Assembly (NCBI RefSeq): GCF_003605735.1
Contig: NZ_QXTJ01000014.1
Coordinates: 1 to 51,503 of the forward strand
DNA length: 51,503 bases
DNA from: Pseudomonas sp. LS-2
GTDB taxonomy: Bacteria; Pseudomonadota; Gammaproteobacteria; Pseudomonadales; Pseudomonadaceae
Direction of reading: 5' to 3'
The notes under the pieces are model-generated. The model saw nothing but the letters and a program-made list of their open reading frames with translations, was not told where the DNA came from and did no database searches. The translations under genes and the position numbers were made by a program. Positions 26,051 through 34,787 of the stretch are shown here, piece by piece; the first letter of the stretch is position 1; every line of letters begins with the position of its first letter.

Positions 26051-28939
26051 ATGAGCCTTAAACCATGGCGCGAGATAGCCATTCCTCATGAGGACGTCCT
26101 CAAAGGCACGTTTCAACAGGCCGAATTCGCGGCCGATATTTCGCGCGTCCATCAAGGCTCGGCATCCGAGGAATACCAGGACGCTGCGCTGTTCTTTCAG
26201 CGTACGTTCATTACTGAGGGTATGCGCCTGTTGCTAGACTCGGTGGTCAAGCGCCTCGCTGGCAAAGGTGGCGATCCGGTCGTCCAGCTTCAGACCGCGT
26301 TTGGCGGCGGTAAGACCCACACCCTGCTCGCGGTGTATCACTTGGCTAAGGGCACACTTCCAGCAAGTCAGCTCCAAGGCATCTCGCCAATCCTTGACGC
26401 GGCCGGTATCCAAGAGCTGCCCAGGGCGAACGTCGCAGTGTTAGATGGCGTCGATTTGCTCGACTTGGCTAGCAAGCCGCGCAAGCACGGCGAGGTCGCC
26501 GTTAAGACGATCTGGGGCGAGCTCGCTTGGCAACTTGGAGGCGCGGAGAGTTACGCCATGGTGCAGGAGGCCGATGAAAATGGCACTGCGCCTGGTAAGG
26601 GCGCACTGGCTCAGATGTTGGCCGCGCGCGCGCCGTGCATCATCTTAATGGATGAGCTGGTCCGCTTCGTTTCCCAGTTTGAGGAGGGTAAGACCCTCTC
26701 TGGCGGCACTTACGACACACAAATTTCGTTTATCCAGTCACTCACCGAGGCATTGAAGGCAGTACCGACGGCGATTCTCCTGGCATCGCTGCCGTTCTCT
26801 GATCGCGAGGCGGGCAGCCAGCAAGGGATAAAAGCCTTGCGCGCCTTGGAGCATTACTTTGGACGTGTTCAGGCGCTATGGAAGCCTGTGGCGACCGAAG
26901 AAGCATTCGAGATCGTACGCCGGCGTTTGTTCGCGAACATCTCTGATCAGATAGGCGCAGAGGAGGTGTGTCGGGCATATGCGGACTTCTACTCTGCTAA
27001 CGCTGGAGATTTCCCTCCAGACACACAAGACAGCCACTATTTTGAGCGCATGAAACATGCGTATCCGATCCATCCGGAGGTGTTCGATAGGCTCTACGAG
27101 GATTGGTCCTCGCTTGACAATTTCCAGCGCACCCGCGGTATTTTGAAATTTATGGCAAAGGTGATCCATCGCCTTTGGACCGACGGCAACAACGATCTCA
27201 TGATCCAGCCTGGAAGTCTGCCGCTGTATGACTCGGACACCCGCAACGAGGCGATCTACTACCTACCACAGGGATGGGACCCCGTCCTCGAGCGAGATAT
27301 TGATGGCGAGCGGGCGATCACGACCGAGCTCGACAACTCGAAGCCGCTGTTCGGGTCCATCTTGGCATGCCGCCGAATCGCGAGAACCGTATTCCTGGGG
27401 TCCGCTCCAGACGCCGGGGCCGTTGGCGGATCGAAGCATCATCGGGGCATTGAGCTTGAAAACCTCATACTTGGCTGCGCGCAGCCAGGTCAGGTGCTAG
27501 GCCACTACAAGGATGGCGTCCGCTCCCTGGTTGACCGACTTCAATACTTTAACAGCGCGAGTAACAGATACTGGTTCGATACCCGGCCAAACCTTCGTCG
27601 CGAAATGGAAGACCGCAAGCGCCGGTTCAACCTACGTGAGGATGTCTACCCTTGCATACGCGAGAAACTGCGCTTCGCGCCTGGATCCTTCGGCGGCGTC
27701 CACGTCTTCACTGAGAGCGCGAGTGTTCCTGATGATTGGGCGTTGCGGATCGTGGTCCTACATCCGGAAGCCACATTCGGGCGATCCGCGCAAGGCCCCG
27801 CGACCGATGCTGCGCTGGCGATCCTGAAGCAACGCGGCGATCTGGCCCGGCAGAAGCAAAATCGACTAATCTTCTTGGCGCCTGACGCCGACAACGTCAG
27901 CCGCCTCAAGGACCATGTGTGCTCAGCGCTCGCTTGGCAGTCCATTGTGGCTGACGTGAAGGAGGGCCGCCTAAATCTCGATCAGCACCAAGCCAAGCAA
28001 GCGTCGAGCAGCCTCGAACAGGCCAACGAAGGCCTGGCGCGCATGGTGCGCGAGACCTACAAATGGCTGTTGGCCCCCATGCAGGAAGCTAAGCCTGGTA
28101 AGGGCATAGGTGAGCTCCAATGGGAACATTTCCAAGTTAACCCTGCAGTAGCGAATCGCGCCGACGAGATCGAGAAGATTCTCAAGGAGCACGAACTGCT
28201 GATCACTGAGTGGTCACCCATCCATTTGTCGAATCTGATGCGCGCGTGGTTTTGGAAAGAAGATGCTCCCGCCTTCGGCGCGGTCGAGACTTGGCACAAA
28301 ACATGTCATTACCTCTATCTGCCTCGGCTCCTCGACGCGGACACTCTACGCATGGCGATTGGCGTCGGTATAAGTTCGCGTGACTTCTTCGGTGTCGCTT
28401 ATGGCAATGAGGAAGGCCGCTATCAGGGCTTCCAATTCGCCGAGAACACCTCAGTGATTTTCGATGACACATTGTTGCTGATCGAGCCCAAGGCAGCCTC
28501 CGATTTTTCGGCCAAGCTTGCGGCCGAGGCGGCGGAGCGGGAGGCCGCTGCCGTGCCGGTTACGCACGGACGCGACACGTCAGATGCTGGGTCAGGAAAT
28601 AATGCTACAGGTAATGCTGCGGATGACGACACTGGAGCTTCGCCTTCTCCTTCGCCCGCCAGCGGTGGCTCTCCGGCTCCTAGGCCAGCGCCAGGACCGG
28701 TCGCCAAAAAACGGATGTTCTTCGGCACCGTGGAACTCGATCCGGTCAAAGCGAAGTTGCAGTTCTCAGACCTGGCCGACGAGGTACTGATGCTGTTCAC
28801 ACAAAAACTGGGGGTCAATGTCAGAATCTCAGTCGAGATTGAGGCCGAATCGTCTGCAGGATTCGATGACAGTACGCAGCGGGCTGTGCGTGAAAACTGC
28901 AACCTGCTTAAATTCAAAAACCAAGCGTTTGAAGAATGA
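26051..28939 (+). CDS. DUF499 family AAA-type ATPase
   Basis: A 962-residue DUF499 protein. Walker A is [19 protein letters not shown] near residue 83 and a Walker B-like [10 protein letters not shown] near residue 200. Both are hallmarks of DUF499, a BrxC/PglY-like large ATPase group. Near residue 870 a Pro/Ser/Ala/Gly-rich linker ([20 protein letters not shown]) joins a small C-terminal domain. GGGAGC precedes the ATG. It is the third gene of a tight operon with the helicase and methylase. DUF499 and DUF1156 genes are commonly neighbours in defence islands. It probably forms a DNA-bound assembly with the methylase; that is inference. Confidence 0.87.
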   Translation: MSLKPWREIAIPHEDVLKGTFQQAEFAADISRVHQGSASEEYQDAALFFQRTFITEGMRLLLDSVVKRLAGKGGDPVVQLQTAFGGGKTHTLLAVYHLAKGTLPASQLQGISPILDAAGIQELPRANVAVLDGVDLLDLASKPRKHGEVAVKTIWGELAWQLGGAESYAMVQEADENGTAPGKGALAQMLAARAPCIILMDELVRFVSQFEEGKTLSGGTYDTQISFIQSLTEALKAVPTAILLASLPFSDREAGSQQGIKALRALEHYFGRVQALWKPVATEEAFEIVRRRLFANISDQIGAEEVCRAYADFYSANAGDFPPDTQDSHYFERMKHAYPIHPEVFDRLYEDWSSLDNFQRTRGILKFMAKVIHRLWTDGNNDLMIQPGSLPLYDSDTRNEAIYYLPQGWDPVLERDIDGERAITTELDNSKPLFGSILACRRIARTVFLGSAPDAGAVGGSKHHRGIELENLILGCAQPGQVLGHYKDGVRSLVDRLQYFNSASNRYWFDTRPNLRREMEDRKRRFNLREDVYPCIREKLRFAPGSFGGVHVFTESASVPDDWALRIVVLHPEATFGRSAQGPATDAALAILKQRGDLARQKQNRLIFLAPDADNVSRLKDHVCSALAWQSIVADVKEGRLNLDQHQAKQASSSLEQANEGLARMVRETYKWLLAPMQEAKPGKGIGELQWEHFQVNPAVANRADEIEKILKEHELLITEWSPIHLSNLMRAWFWKEDAPAFGAVETWHKTCHYLYLPRLLDADTLRMAIGVGISSRDFFGVAYGNEEGRYQGFQFAENTSVIFDDTLLLIEPKAASDFSAKLAAEAAEREAAAVPVTHGRDTSDAGSGNNATGNAADDDTGASPSPSPASGGSPAPRPAPGPVAKKRMFFGTVELDPVKAKLQFSDLADEVLMLFTQKLGVNVRISVEIEAESSAGFDDSTQRAVRENCNLLKFKNQAFEE

Positions 28940-29575
28940 CTGAGCTTTAGGATGAAGCTGAGGGGAAACTTGCTTACGGTCAGCGACCGCACAGCGAAGG
29001 CGTGAAAACGTTCGTAAATACATTTCAGTGGGAGTCTGACACTCGGAAAAGTTTGTGCTGCTACGCTGGCGCAGAAATGTCATAGATGGAAGCCCTCGGC
29101 GTGGTGGCCACCAGACTAGCGTCGCTGGCCCGCACCCCCGTCGTGGGGCGTCCCCCCACTTTGCTTGTTCAGCTCAGTCTTGGGCATTGGCGGCTTTCAA
29201 TTTGGATGACGCCTGCCTCAAGGCGCTAGGCTTTCCGAGTAACCATGTAGGTACTTCATTGTGGAATGTCTAAATGGGCCGACTGATCAGTTCTTGGGCC
29301 AGACCTTGTGTCGAACGGGATATCCAGGGAGGCGTTCGGTTGTACCCGTGGCCACGTAGCTATGGCCACGTGGAGCTACGTTCCAAGCAGGTTTTCCAAA
29401 GCTGCCCACCATTATCCAAAATGCTCAGAAAAATTGATGGCACCCTGTGCCTTGCTTTTCTCACGTGTGGAGGGGCGCTGAGGATCCTTAGACGGTACCA
29501 ACCACGCCTCGAGAATGGTCTACATAATCTAGGTATTAGAAAATTACGGGCGCAAAGTAATACTGAGGAGGCAAA
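28940..29575. other. Gene-free stretch after the helicase–methylase–ATPase operon
   Basis: About 640 bp. Two adjacent open frames on the + strand (29055–29273 and 29274–29579) have no ribosome sites, and their translations look random. I see no clear terminator for the DUF499 gene. Confidence 0.4.
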
Positions 29576-30028
29576 GTGAAGGACTCATATAAACTAATCG
29601 CGTCGCTGCACAAGCACGCTCTACGACCTTTCATCGACGAAAAGAAACTGCTTCTATCTCACACGTATAGTCAAGCACTTGGGCACTGTGTAGAGCATGC
29701 TGAGAGGCATGGTGACTTCACACTTTTAGGCGGTGTAGTGAACGTTTTTGAAACACGCGACTTCAAACTGTTCGTCAATGCCTGGGTCTGCGAACGCCTC
29801 GGACTTAAAAGCAAAGCTGGCCCACTTGGCGTTGTGTTTTCACGAAGCGGGTCTCCCTCAAATACCTTCCTAAGCTTTAAGGCAAGCCTTGATGGATTCG
29901 CAAGTAATAAATTTAAAATTGCAATCCCAGTGGCGGCTAATGCTAAAGAGAAGAGAGCACCTAAGCGAATTGATATGCTCGACTCCTGGGCACGTATGCC
30001 GGGAAGCTATGGACATGGTAAGCGGTGA
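29576..30028 (+). CDS. Hypothetical protein, 150 aa
   Basis: GTG 29576 is preceded by a strong GAGGAGG site at a good distance. The product starts MKDSYKLIASLHKHALRPFI and is a soluble basic protein without recognised domains. It ends at a stop 59 bp before the next small gene, on the same strand. It could be an accessory of the upstream defence operon, but a 640-bp gap separates them. Base composition is lower in GC than the operon before it. Confidence 0.6.
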   Translation: MKDSYKLIASLHKHALRPFIDEKKLLLSHTYSQALGHCVEHAERHGDFTLLGGVVNVFETRDFKLFVNAWVCERLGLKSKAGPLGVVFSRSGSPSNTFLSFKASLDGFASNKFKIAIPVAANAKEKRAPKRIDMLDSWARMPGSYGHGKR

Positions 30029-30042
30029 GACATTAACTTCAG

Positions 30043-30058
30043 TGTACTGTCGAGTACA
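30043..30058. promoter_or_regulatory. Short dyad before the 100-aa gene
   Basis: TGTACT (30043–30048) and AGTACA (30053–30058) form a perfect 6-bp dyad around GTCG, 29 nt before an ATG. It is the size of a repressor half-site pair, but chance is possible. Confidence 0.3.
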
Positions 30059-30087
30059 ATACGTCCAAACATTTGCTTAGGGGCCAC

Positions 30088-30390
30088 ATGAAACTTATCA
30101 ACACCTACGATGATAGAGACGATGCTGAAGAGGCTGTGGAAAAACTGACGGGCGACAAACGACTTGCGAGTGAGCGTGATGGTACCGTGGTGATCTACAA
30201 TCTATTTGGCACTCCGAACTGGGGGAATTTCCATCGGCTCAATATGTACAATTTAGCAGAGTTGAAAACTCTTCTGGATCGGCGTGCGCATTGGCAAGAG
30301 GTGGACAGGGCACGCCACGCAGTAATCATCGCAACGCTCCAATCTGTGGCTAAAAATCATGCAATAGCCATCCCAGAGCACTGGCTCTAG
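30088..30390 (+). CDS. Hypothetical protein, 100 aa
   Basis: ATG 30088 follows AGGGG at 7 nt. The acidic N terminus MKLINTYDDRDDAEEAVEKL leads to a mixed alpha/beta protein with TVVIYNLFGTPNWGNFHRLN. No family recognised. It sits after the 150-aa gene and is convergent with the minus-strand recombinase operon. An in-frame upstream start at 30073 lacks a better ribosome site. Confidence 0.6.
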   Translation: MKLINTYDDRDDAEEAVEKLTGDKRLASERDGTVVIYNLFGTPNWGNFHRLNMYNLAELKTLLDRRAHWQEVDRARHAVIIATLQSVAKNHAIAIPEHWL

Positions 30391-30516
30391 GCTTCCCAGT
30401 CCATCAAGGGGAGCTTTGGCGACGTAAGAGCGCTTCAGTTTCTACAAAAAAATGGTGTGAATTTCATGGCCCCGTATAAATGTTACGGTGGCCCTTCATT
30501 CCGACTTCTAGCAACA

Positions 30517-30822
30517 TCATCTGTGATGATGACGGCACGGTGTTGAGGGGGCGAAGCAGAGCTGGCTGTTGCCTATCCGTTTCCAGATCAGATGAGCGGT
30601 CAGTTGATAGTAGTAACGTGTCTCTGCCGAGTGATTTTTTAGATAATGAGCTAAGAACCACCGTGCATGCTTATTCTTCCAGGTCCATGGGTTATCACGT
30701 TGCCACCGCTGTTGAATGGCCAGTTGCATGATCTTGGCTTGTCTTATGTGGCGTTGTTGTGTCGAAGTCGACCCCCTCAGTACACCGCTCAAGAACAAAG
30801 ACATGTCAAACTCTCTGCTCAT
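30517..30822 (-). CDS. Small protein resembling a lone recombinase core-binding domain
   Basis: A 101-residue basic protein. Its middle, STQQRHIRQAKIMQLAIQQR and then WTWKNKHARWFLAHYLKNHS, reads like the helical SAM-like core-binding domain of tyrosine recombinases without a catalytic domain. Its start overlaps the stop of the upstream recombinase gene (ATGA at 30819–30822), showing translational coupling. The last ~15 residues (SQLCFAPSTPCRHHHR) look out of frame with the rest, so the 3' end may be frameshifted. It is probably an accessory of the recombinase. Confidence 0.6.
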   Translation of the reverse strand: MSREFDMSLFLSGVLRGSTSTQQRHIRQAKIMQLAIQQRWQRDNPWTWKNKHARWFLAHYLKNHSAETRYYYQLTAHLIWKRIGNSQLCFAPSTPCRHHHR

Positions 30823-31808
30823 AACCGGCTACCAACGTAAGCAGAAGCCACGTCGATCCGGCTGTGTCCAAGTTCAAGACTGATCTGTCGCCGGGCCTGT
30901 TGATCAAGGTCGCGATCAATCCGATAGCAGTGGCCACCATTGACGGGGGCGGCGTGGCCTGTGAGCTGTTCATAACGCTCGCAGGCGAAGGCCGCTCGCA
31001 GTTCATGAAAGCCCTTCAGCCCGTGTTCATGCAGCGTTTCGCGGGCAGGGAGCACGGTCTGTTGCAGGAACGCGGCGTAGCTTTCGTCTTGGGCCAGCAA
31101 GTTGCGGCTGCGGGGCGGAGACGCATGACGAGCCAACTGCAGCGCCGCCTTCACCGCTGCACTGGCCACAACCCACCGCGGTGCTGATGCTCCTGAGCGG
31201 CCGCCTTTGGTGCCGTCCTGGATGTTGATGCGGCCTAAGTGTTTGGCTTCGCGGTGCAAGCGTGGCAGGTCAGCCAGGATCGCTTCGCGCAGGCGCATGC
31301 CGGTTTCTCGCGCCAAAAGGACAATTGCCGCCACCCGCTCGTGTTGCTGTTCGCCAAGCGCCTCAATCACTCGCTGCACTTGTTGGCGGTCTTGGCCATC
31401 CGGTGCGCAGGTGCGTACGTTCGAGCGCTTCTGTCCCAGCGCCTGACTCGGGCTGGTGATCCTCACGTCCTGATCACCGCGCAGCGCAGCGAGGGTTCGG
31501 TTGACGCTGCTCAGGCGGTTCTGCGCGGTGGCGATGCAGAGTTCACCTTGCTGGATCTGCTGGCGCAGGTAAGCCGCATAGTCCTGCAGCGTCAGTCGAT
31601 CGATCTCGCGCGCATCGTTGTAACCGGGGCCGTCCTCTGACCGACACCAACGCACGAACGCTTGCCAGCGATCGCTATGCGCTTTGACCGTGGCGAAGTG
31701 GCCACCGGCAAACAAATCCTTGAGCGCTTGTGGGCCGGCGTAGCTCAGCTGGCGGCCATAGCCAAAGTTGCGACCCTCACGCCGACCGACCAGTGCCATC
31801 GTCATCAC
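30819..31808 (-). CDS. Integrase_1-type tyrosine recombinase
   Basis: A 329-residue recombinase. The N-terminal SAM-like domain contains TVKAHSDRWQAFVRWCRSED and LTLQDYAAYLRQQIQQG. The catalytic part has the first Arg in ARETGMRLREAILADL, the HxxR box in FHELRAAFACERYEQL, and the Tyr in LELGHSRIDVASAYVG. The set appears complete, so it may be active, unlike the ssrA integrase. Related 'integrase domain-containing' proteins occur inside Pseudomonas integrative elements next to DUF3987 genes. Its start overlaps the end of the 119-aa gene by 32 bp. It may act on a nested element or in dimer resolution. Confidence 0.8.
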   Translation of the reverse strand: MMTMALVGRREGRNFGYGRQLSYAGPQALKDLFAGGHFATVKAHSDRWQAFVRWCRSEDGPGYNDAREIDRLTLQDYAAYLRQQIQQGELCIATAQNRLSSVNRTLAALRGDQDVRITSPSQALGQKRSNVRTCAPDGQDRQQVQRVIEALGEQQHERVAAIVLLARETGMRLREAILADLPRLHREAKHLGRINIQDGTKGGRSGASAPRWVVASAAVKAALQLARHASPPRSRNLLAQDESYAAFLQQTVLPARETLHEHGLKGFHELRAAFACERYEQLTGHAAPVNGGHCYRIDRDLDQQARRQISLELGHSRIDVASAYVGSRL

Positions 31809-32136
31809 CGTGTTCGTTTGTTTGCAGAAAGAGCAGTAGGGCTTTCCAGTGAGGGCTGAGCCTGTCCAGCTGCCGCCAGTGCGTCGGGCGGATCAGGAGG
31901 GTGTTCTCGTGGTGTTGCAGCAGTGCCCCTTCCTCGCGCAATTGCTCGATCAGCCGGGCGAGGTGGGCAGGCTCCAAGGGTGGTGTGGCGACAGCGGCGA
32001 CAGTGGGGACAACCCGCGTCGTTTCTGGCCTGGTGCGTGGCGACAGGGTGGCGACAGAGGCGGCGACACACCGCAATTCTGGCTGTGGTTGATGTTGCGC
32101 CCGGTGGCGGCGCACCGCGTCATTGAGGCGAAACAT
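31777..32136 (-). CDS. Hypothetical 119-aa protein carrying repeat-encoded Val-Ala-Thr runs
   Basis: A small protein between the DUF3987 and recombinase genes, overlapping both (17 bp and 32 bp), so it is part of a tightly packed operon. The N-terminal half is low complexity (RCVAASVATLSPRT, VPTVAAVATPPLEP) because the DNA there is built from GGCGACA heptamers. The C-terminal half is ordered (LARLIEQLREEGALLQHHEN, WKALLLFLQTNEH). No family recognised. Confidence 0.6.
   Translation of the reverse strand: MFRLNDAVRRHRAQHQPQPELRCVAASVATLSPRTRPETTRVVPTVAAVATPPLEPAHLARLIEQLREEGALLQHHENTLLIRPTHWRQLDRLSPHWKALLLFLQTNEHGDDDGTGRSA
31987..32068 (+). repeat. Array of GGCGACA heptamers
   Basis: Five exact GGCGACA copies occur at 31987, 31996, 32039, 32050 and 32062, plus GGGGACA at 32005, within 82 bp. 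The same heptamer in reverse orientation recurs at 34407–34484. Irregularly spaced short direct repeats beside a DUF3987 gene suggest binding sites (iterons) for a replication or recombination protein. They lie inside a coding frame, which is unusual for iterons. Confidence 0.6.
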
Positions 32137-33559
32137 GGCGGACCTCGAAAGTTTTCCCGTCGCGGCTGCTCAGCCAGCGATGAGTGATCAGCACGACCAA
32201 TAAAGAGGCAGTATGGTCAGCGCTCTTGCGGGCAAAACGAGAGCCGTTGCGATTGACGTCGCGAATGGTGAAGCGAGTCCAGCCTTTCTGCACCAGCCAG
32301 CGCAGCAGTCGATCCGCCTCTTCGCATCGGCTATTGATCGGCGCCTGTTCGGTCAGGCGCTGGATCTCGGCCAGGTAGTAATCCATCAACGTGGAGGCGC
32401 GCTGGATGTGTGCTTCGTCCAACACACTGGCCTCTTCAACCATGGCCAGCACGCCCGCGATGCGCAGTACATTCGCCGCGGCCTTGCCCGCGACAGGCTG
32501 GACGCCGGCCAGCTCGCCGAACTCGCCAGACTGGCACTCGATCGTGTCGTGAATATCTATCCAGGCACGACGGGCACGGGCAGTCAGCTCCAGTGTGGCG
32601 GGATTGAGTGAACCATCTTGGTGAATCGACCAAGGCTGTTGCAGCAGGGTGGTGATCCGTTGTTGGTAGCGCTGGACTTTGGCATCCCGGCTCAGGTCAA
32701 TCGCCTTGTAGAGCCGCTGGCCGACCAGGCGCTCGGGCCAACTGATCAGGCAACGGCCGAGGATGCCTTGGCCATTGATCACCGGGTCTTTGAACTGCTG
32801 GTTGGCCAGGTAGGGTTGCAGCATCAGGTGCAGGCTGAGGCGGCGGTCATAGGCTCGCAGGCTTTCTCCGGCCATGGAACGCGCCCGATCAATCGGGCTG
32901 CCATCCCACAGTGTCGACAAGGTGGTGATCGCCTTAAGCAGGTTCTCTTTGCTCATGGTGCTGCTGCCCAAGAACTGGCCACCTTCATCATTGAACAAGC
33001 CCATGCTGGGCAAACCATGGCACAGGCTTTTGACCAGAGCCTCAATGGTGGGTTCGGCAATGATCAGTCTTGGCGGTACCGGCTCGGATAGCTCACCGTC
33101 TTCCGCCTCCGCGTGTTTCTTTGAGGTTTTGGGTTTGGCCATGATGCTGGTAGCGGCGCGATAGGCTTTGAGCTTTTCCGCATATAGGGTCCACTGCTGT
33201 CGTTCCCAGTCACGCGCGGCCTTCAGTGCCAGATGGTCCACCGCGCTTTTGCGATCACCCGAGGACGCCACCGTCAGTAGGTAGAGGGACAGCGGATAGG
33301 TTCGGCCGTCGAGTTGGACATTGGCATGACCCTGGCTCACCAGAGCAGCGCTGGCCAGCACCGATTGCGCGGCCATGGCGCAGGGCACGCCGATCACCTC
33401 GGCCAGTCGCTCGACCGCAGGGCCCAACAGTTTCCCGAGTGCTTCGACCGGGTAGGGCAATGGTGCCTGCTGGTATTCCAGCAAGGGTTGTGGTGGCTCG
33501 AACGCTTCGCATAGTTGCATCGGTATTCTCCTGGGATAATCGACTTCGTCCTCACTCAT
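32120..33559 (-). CDS. DUF3987 domain-containing protein
   Basis: A 479-residue DUF3987 protein. It contains PYPVEALGKLLGPAVERLAE and MAAQSVLASAALVSQGHANV near the start, a P-loop-like VASSGDRKSAVDHLALKAAR near residue 115, and FNDEGGQFLGSSTMSKENLL near residue 190. DUF3987 proteins are distant primase/helicase relatives found in integrative elements and prophages, so a role in element replication is likely. The start overlaps the preceding small frame by eight bases (ATGAGTGA) and the end overlaps the 119-aa gene. It heads a minus-strand operon with the recombinase. Confidence 0.8.
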   Translation of the reverse strand: MSEDEVDYPRRIPMQLCEAFEPPQPLLEYQQAPLPYPVEALGKLLGPAVERLAEVIGVPCAMAAQSVLASAALVSQGHANVQLDGRTYPLSLYLLTVASSGDRKSAVDHLALKAARDWERQQWTLYAEKLKAYRAATSIMAKPKTSKKHAEAEDGELSEPVPPRLIIAEPTIEALVKSLCHGLPSMGLFNDEGGQFLGSSTMSKENLLKAITTLSTLWDGSPIDRARSMAGESLRAYDRRLSLHLMLQPYLANQQFKDPVINGQGILGRCLISWPERLVGQRLYKAIDLSRDAKVQRYQQRITTLLQQPWSIHQDGSLNPATLELTARARRAWIDIHDTIECQSGEFGELAGVQPVAGKAAANVLRIAGVLAMVEEASVLDEAHIQRASTLMDYYLAEIQRLTEQAPINSRCEEADRLLRWLVQKGWTRFTIRDVNRNGSRFARKSADHTASLLVVLITHRWLSSRDGKTFEVRHVSPQ

Positions 33560-33665
33560 CCCGCCACGGTTGTTGAGTGTTATCAGGGATCAAGGCCCCT
33601 GCGGCCTGTGAGGGTTGTCCACTCACGCGGGACTGACGGCTCCTTACGACCGGGAGCTTGGGCAT
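33552..33665 (-). CDS. Possible 37-aa leader peptide of the DUF3987 operon
   Basis: A 37-codon frame from ATG 33665 (MPKLPVVRSRQSRVSGQPSQ) with GGAGG 10–12 nt upstream. Its stop lies inside ATGAGTGA, which also holds the DUF3987 start codon. Such an overlap implies coupled translation and favours a real, though tiny, gene. Function unknown. Confidence 0.4.
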   Translation of the reverse strand: MPKLPVVRSRQSRVSGQPSQAAGALIPDNTQQPWRDE

Positions 33666-34332
33666 CTCATGATCTGGCCTCCTGAGCACCGATAACGGTG
33701 GGCGGGTGGAGGCTGCACTGGTTGACGAGTCCGGTGCCGCGAGATCCTGAGTCGGGTAAGGGCTGCGAGGTGATGACCGGGGCATGCCTGACTGTCAGTC
33801 AGGGGCAGTCCATTCCTTGGACTGCGGCACCATCATCGGCATCGCTGTTGCGAGTGAGGATTCGGTGTTTGTCACGCCGATTGTCACGAGGGGGAGAGCT
33901 GCAAAGGCCCGTGCGAGCAGGGCTGCAGCAGTGTGAGATGCGCCCGTCTCTTTTTTGAAGAAAGAGACGGGCGAAGGGTTGGCGCAAAACGTTGGCCGAG
34001 CAGGTTCGTTGCTGCAGGGCTTAAGGGTTAGCGGGTTGCCGCACTAGGCGGATCGTTAAGTAGGCGTCCATCACTCTGGCGAATGACTGTGCGAGCCTCC
34101 GGGCGCGAATCGCACTTAGGGATGAACCACCGTGATAGCGGCATGACCTTGAAGGCTCTGGCCATCTTGGGTGCTGCCGATGGCAGCGCCTTGAGACTTC
34201 GTTCTATCGGTTGCAGGGGCATGGGTCAATCGGGGGAGGACGTCTGGAAATGTACCCGGCACATGGTCTGGCCTGCCTTGGAGATCGGTGGCAGTCAGTA
34301 GCAAAGTTGCCGTTTGTCGCTTTTATAGTGTT

Positions 34333-34377
34333 AGCCCCTGAACATGGGGATGCGAAGCCTCCCCATGTTCAGGGGCT
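34333..34377. repeat. Perfect 18-bp inverted repeat
   Basis: Arms AGCCCCTGAACATGGGGA (34333–34350) and TCCCCATGTTCAGGGGCT (34360–34377) are exactly complementary around a 9-nt loop TGCGAAGCC. No T-run follows on either strand, so a simple terminator is not obvious. It could be a replication, transfer or recombination site of the nested element. Confidence 0.7.
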
Positions 34378-34406
34378 TAGCCGAAGAGGCTAAGAGCAAG
34401 GGGAGT

Positions 34407-34484
34407 TGGCGACTGTCGCCATCAGCTCCAACGGCAGGGGTGTAGACGCCACGCGGTTTGTCGCCGTTGTCGCCGTTGTCGCAG
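34407..34484. repeat. GGCGAC palindrome and TTGTCGCCG triplet
   Basis: TGGCGACTGTCGCCA (34407–34421) is a palindrome of the GGCGAC unit. TTGTCGCCG is repeated in tandem at 34458 and 34467 with a third partial copy at 34476. These are the reverse complement of the GGCGACA units at 31987–32068, so the two arrays face each other across the DUF3987 gene. Confidence 0.65.
34443..34465 (+). repeat. Direct repeat, left copy, flanking the Zorya–McrBC block
   Basis: This 23-bp segment starting TAGACGCCACGCGGT recurs at 47567–47589 in the same orientation with two differences. The pair encloses the hsdR scrap, Zorya and mcrBC (about 13 kb). It overlaps the TTGTCGCCG array. Confidence 0.65.
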
Positions 34485-34787
34485 ACCTAACGAGCGGCAT
34501 GTACTGGGTTGTGAAGCTAGAAGCCACCATCAGGGGCAAGATGACTGGGGAATGGCAATTCACGAGTTGGTTCGATTCGCTGGAGACAGCCTTCTGCTCA
34601 AATAGTTCCATTTCAACGCTCATCGACCTTTACGCACAAAAAACTGGTGGTTATTGTGATCGCAGTCACACACGAGCGGCCCGAATAACCCCCTGTACGA
34701 TGGCGCGTTTCCAGCCGTTTTTCAGCTTCTTGCCGCCCCCTGAACGCTAATATGGGGTGGCGCATTCGTGACCCCTAGGAATTCAGC

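Larger units (their letters stand above)
33666..34787. other. Non-coding control-like region between the two gene blocks
   Basis: About 1.1 kb upstream of both the minus-strand DUF3987 operon and the plus-strand Zorya block. It contains the 18-bp hairpin (34333–34377), a GGCGAC palindrome and a TTGTCGCCG triplet (34407–34484), and one of a pair of 23-bp direct repeats (34443). Open frames here (for example 34406–34750 +) translate into repeat-derived Val-Ala runs and look spurious. This is a good place to look for an origin or recombination site. Confidence 0.5.

Noticed and set aside
19680..28939. Calling the operon DISARM
   Set aside because: The helicase and methylase resemble DrmD and DrmMI, but no drmA helicase, DUF1998 drmB or PLD-type drmC is present anywhere in the island.
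26051..28939. Calling the DUF499 gene brxC/pglY and the locus BREX
   Set aside because: No pglZ, brxL, brxA or brxB is found, and the methylase is the DUF1156 type rather than PglX.
29055..29579. Two adjacent + strand open frames after the DUF499 gene
   Set aside because: No ribosome binding sites, no hydrophobic or helical pattern, and composition unlike the coding genes around them.
31987..32068. Short CRISPR-like array
   Set aside because: The units are only 7 bp with irregular spacing of 2–36 bp, there are no 28–37-bp repeats, and no cas gene is present.
34406..34750. 114-codon open frame upstream of the hsdR scrap
   Set aside because: No ribosome site; its translation includes Val-Ala runs that simply reflect the TTGTCGCCG repeats, and the rest looks random.
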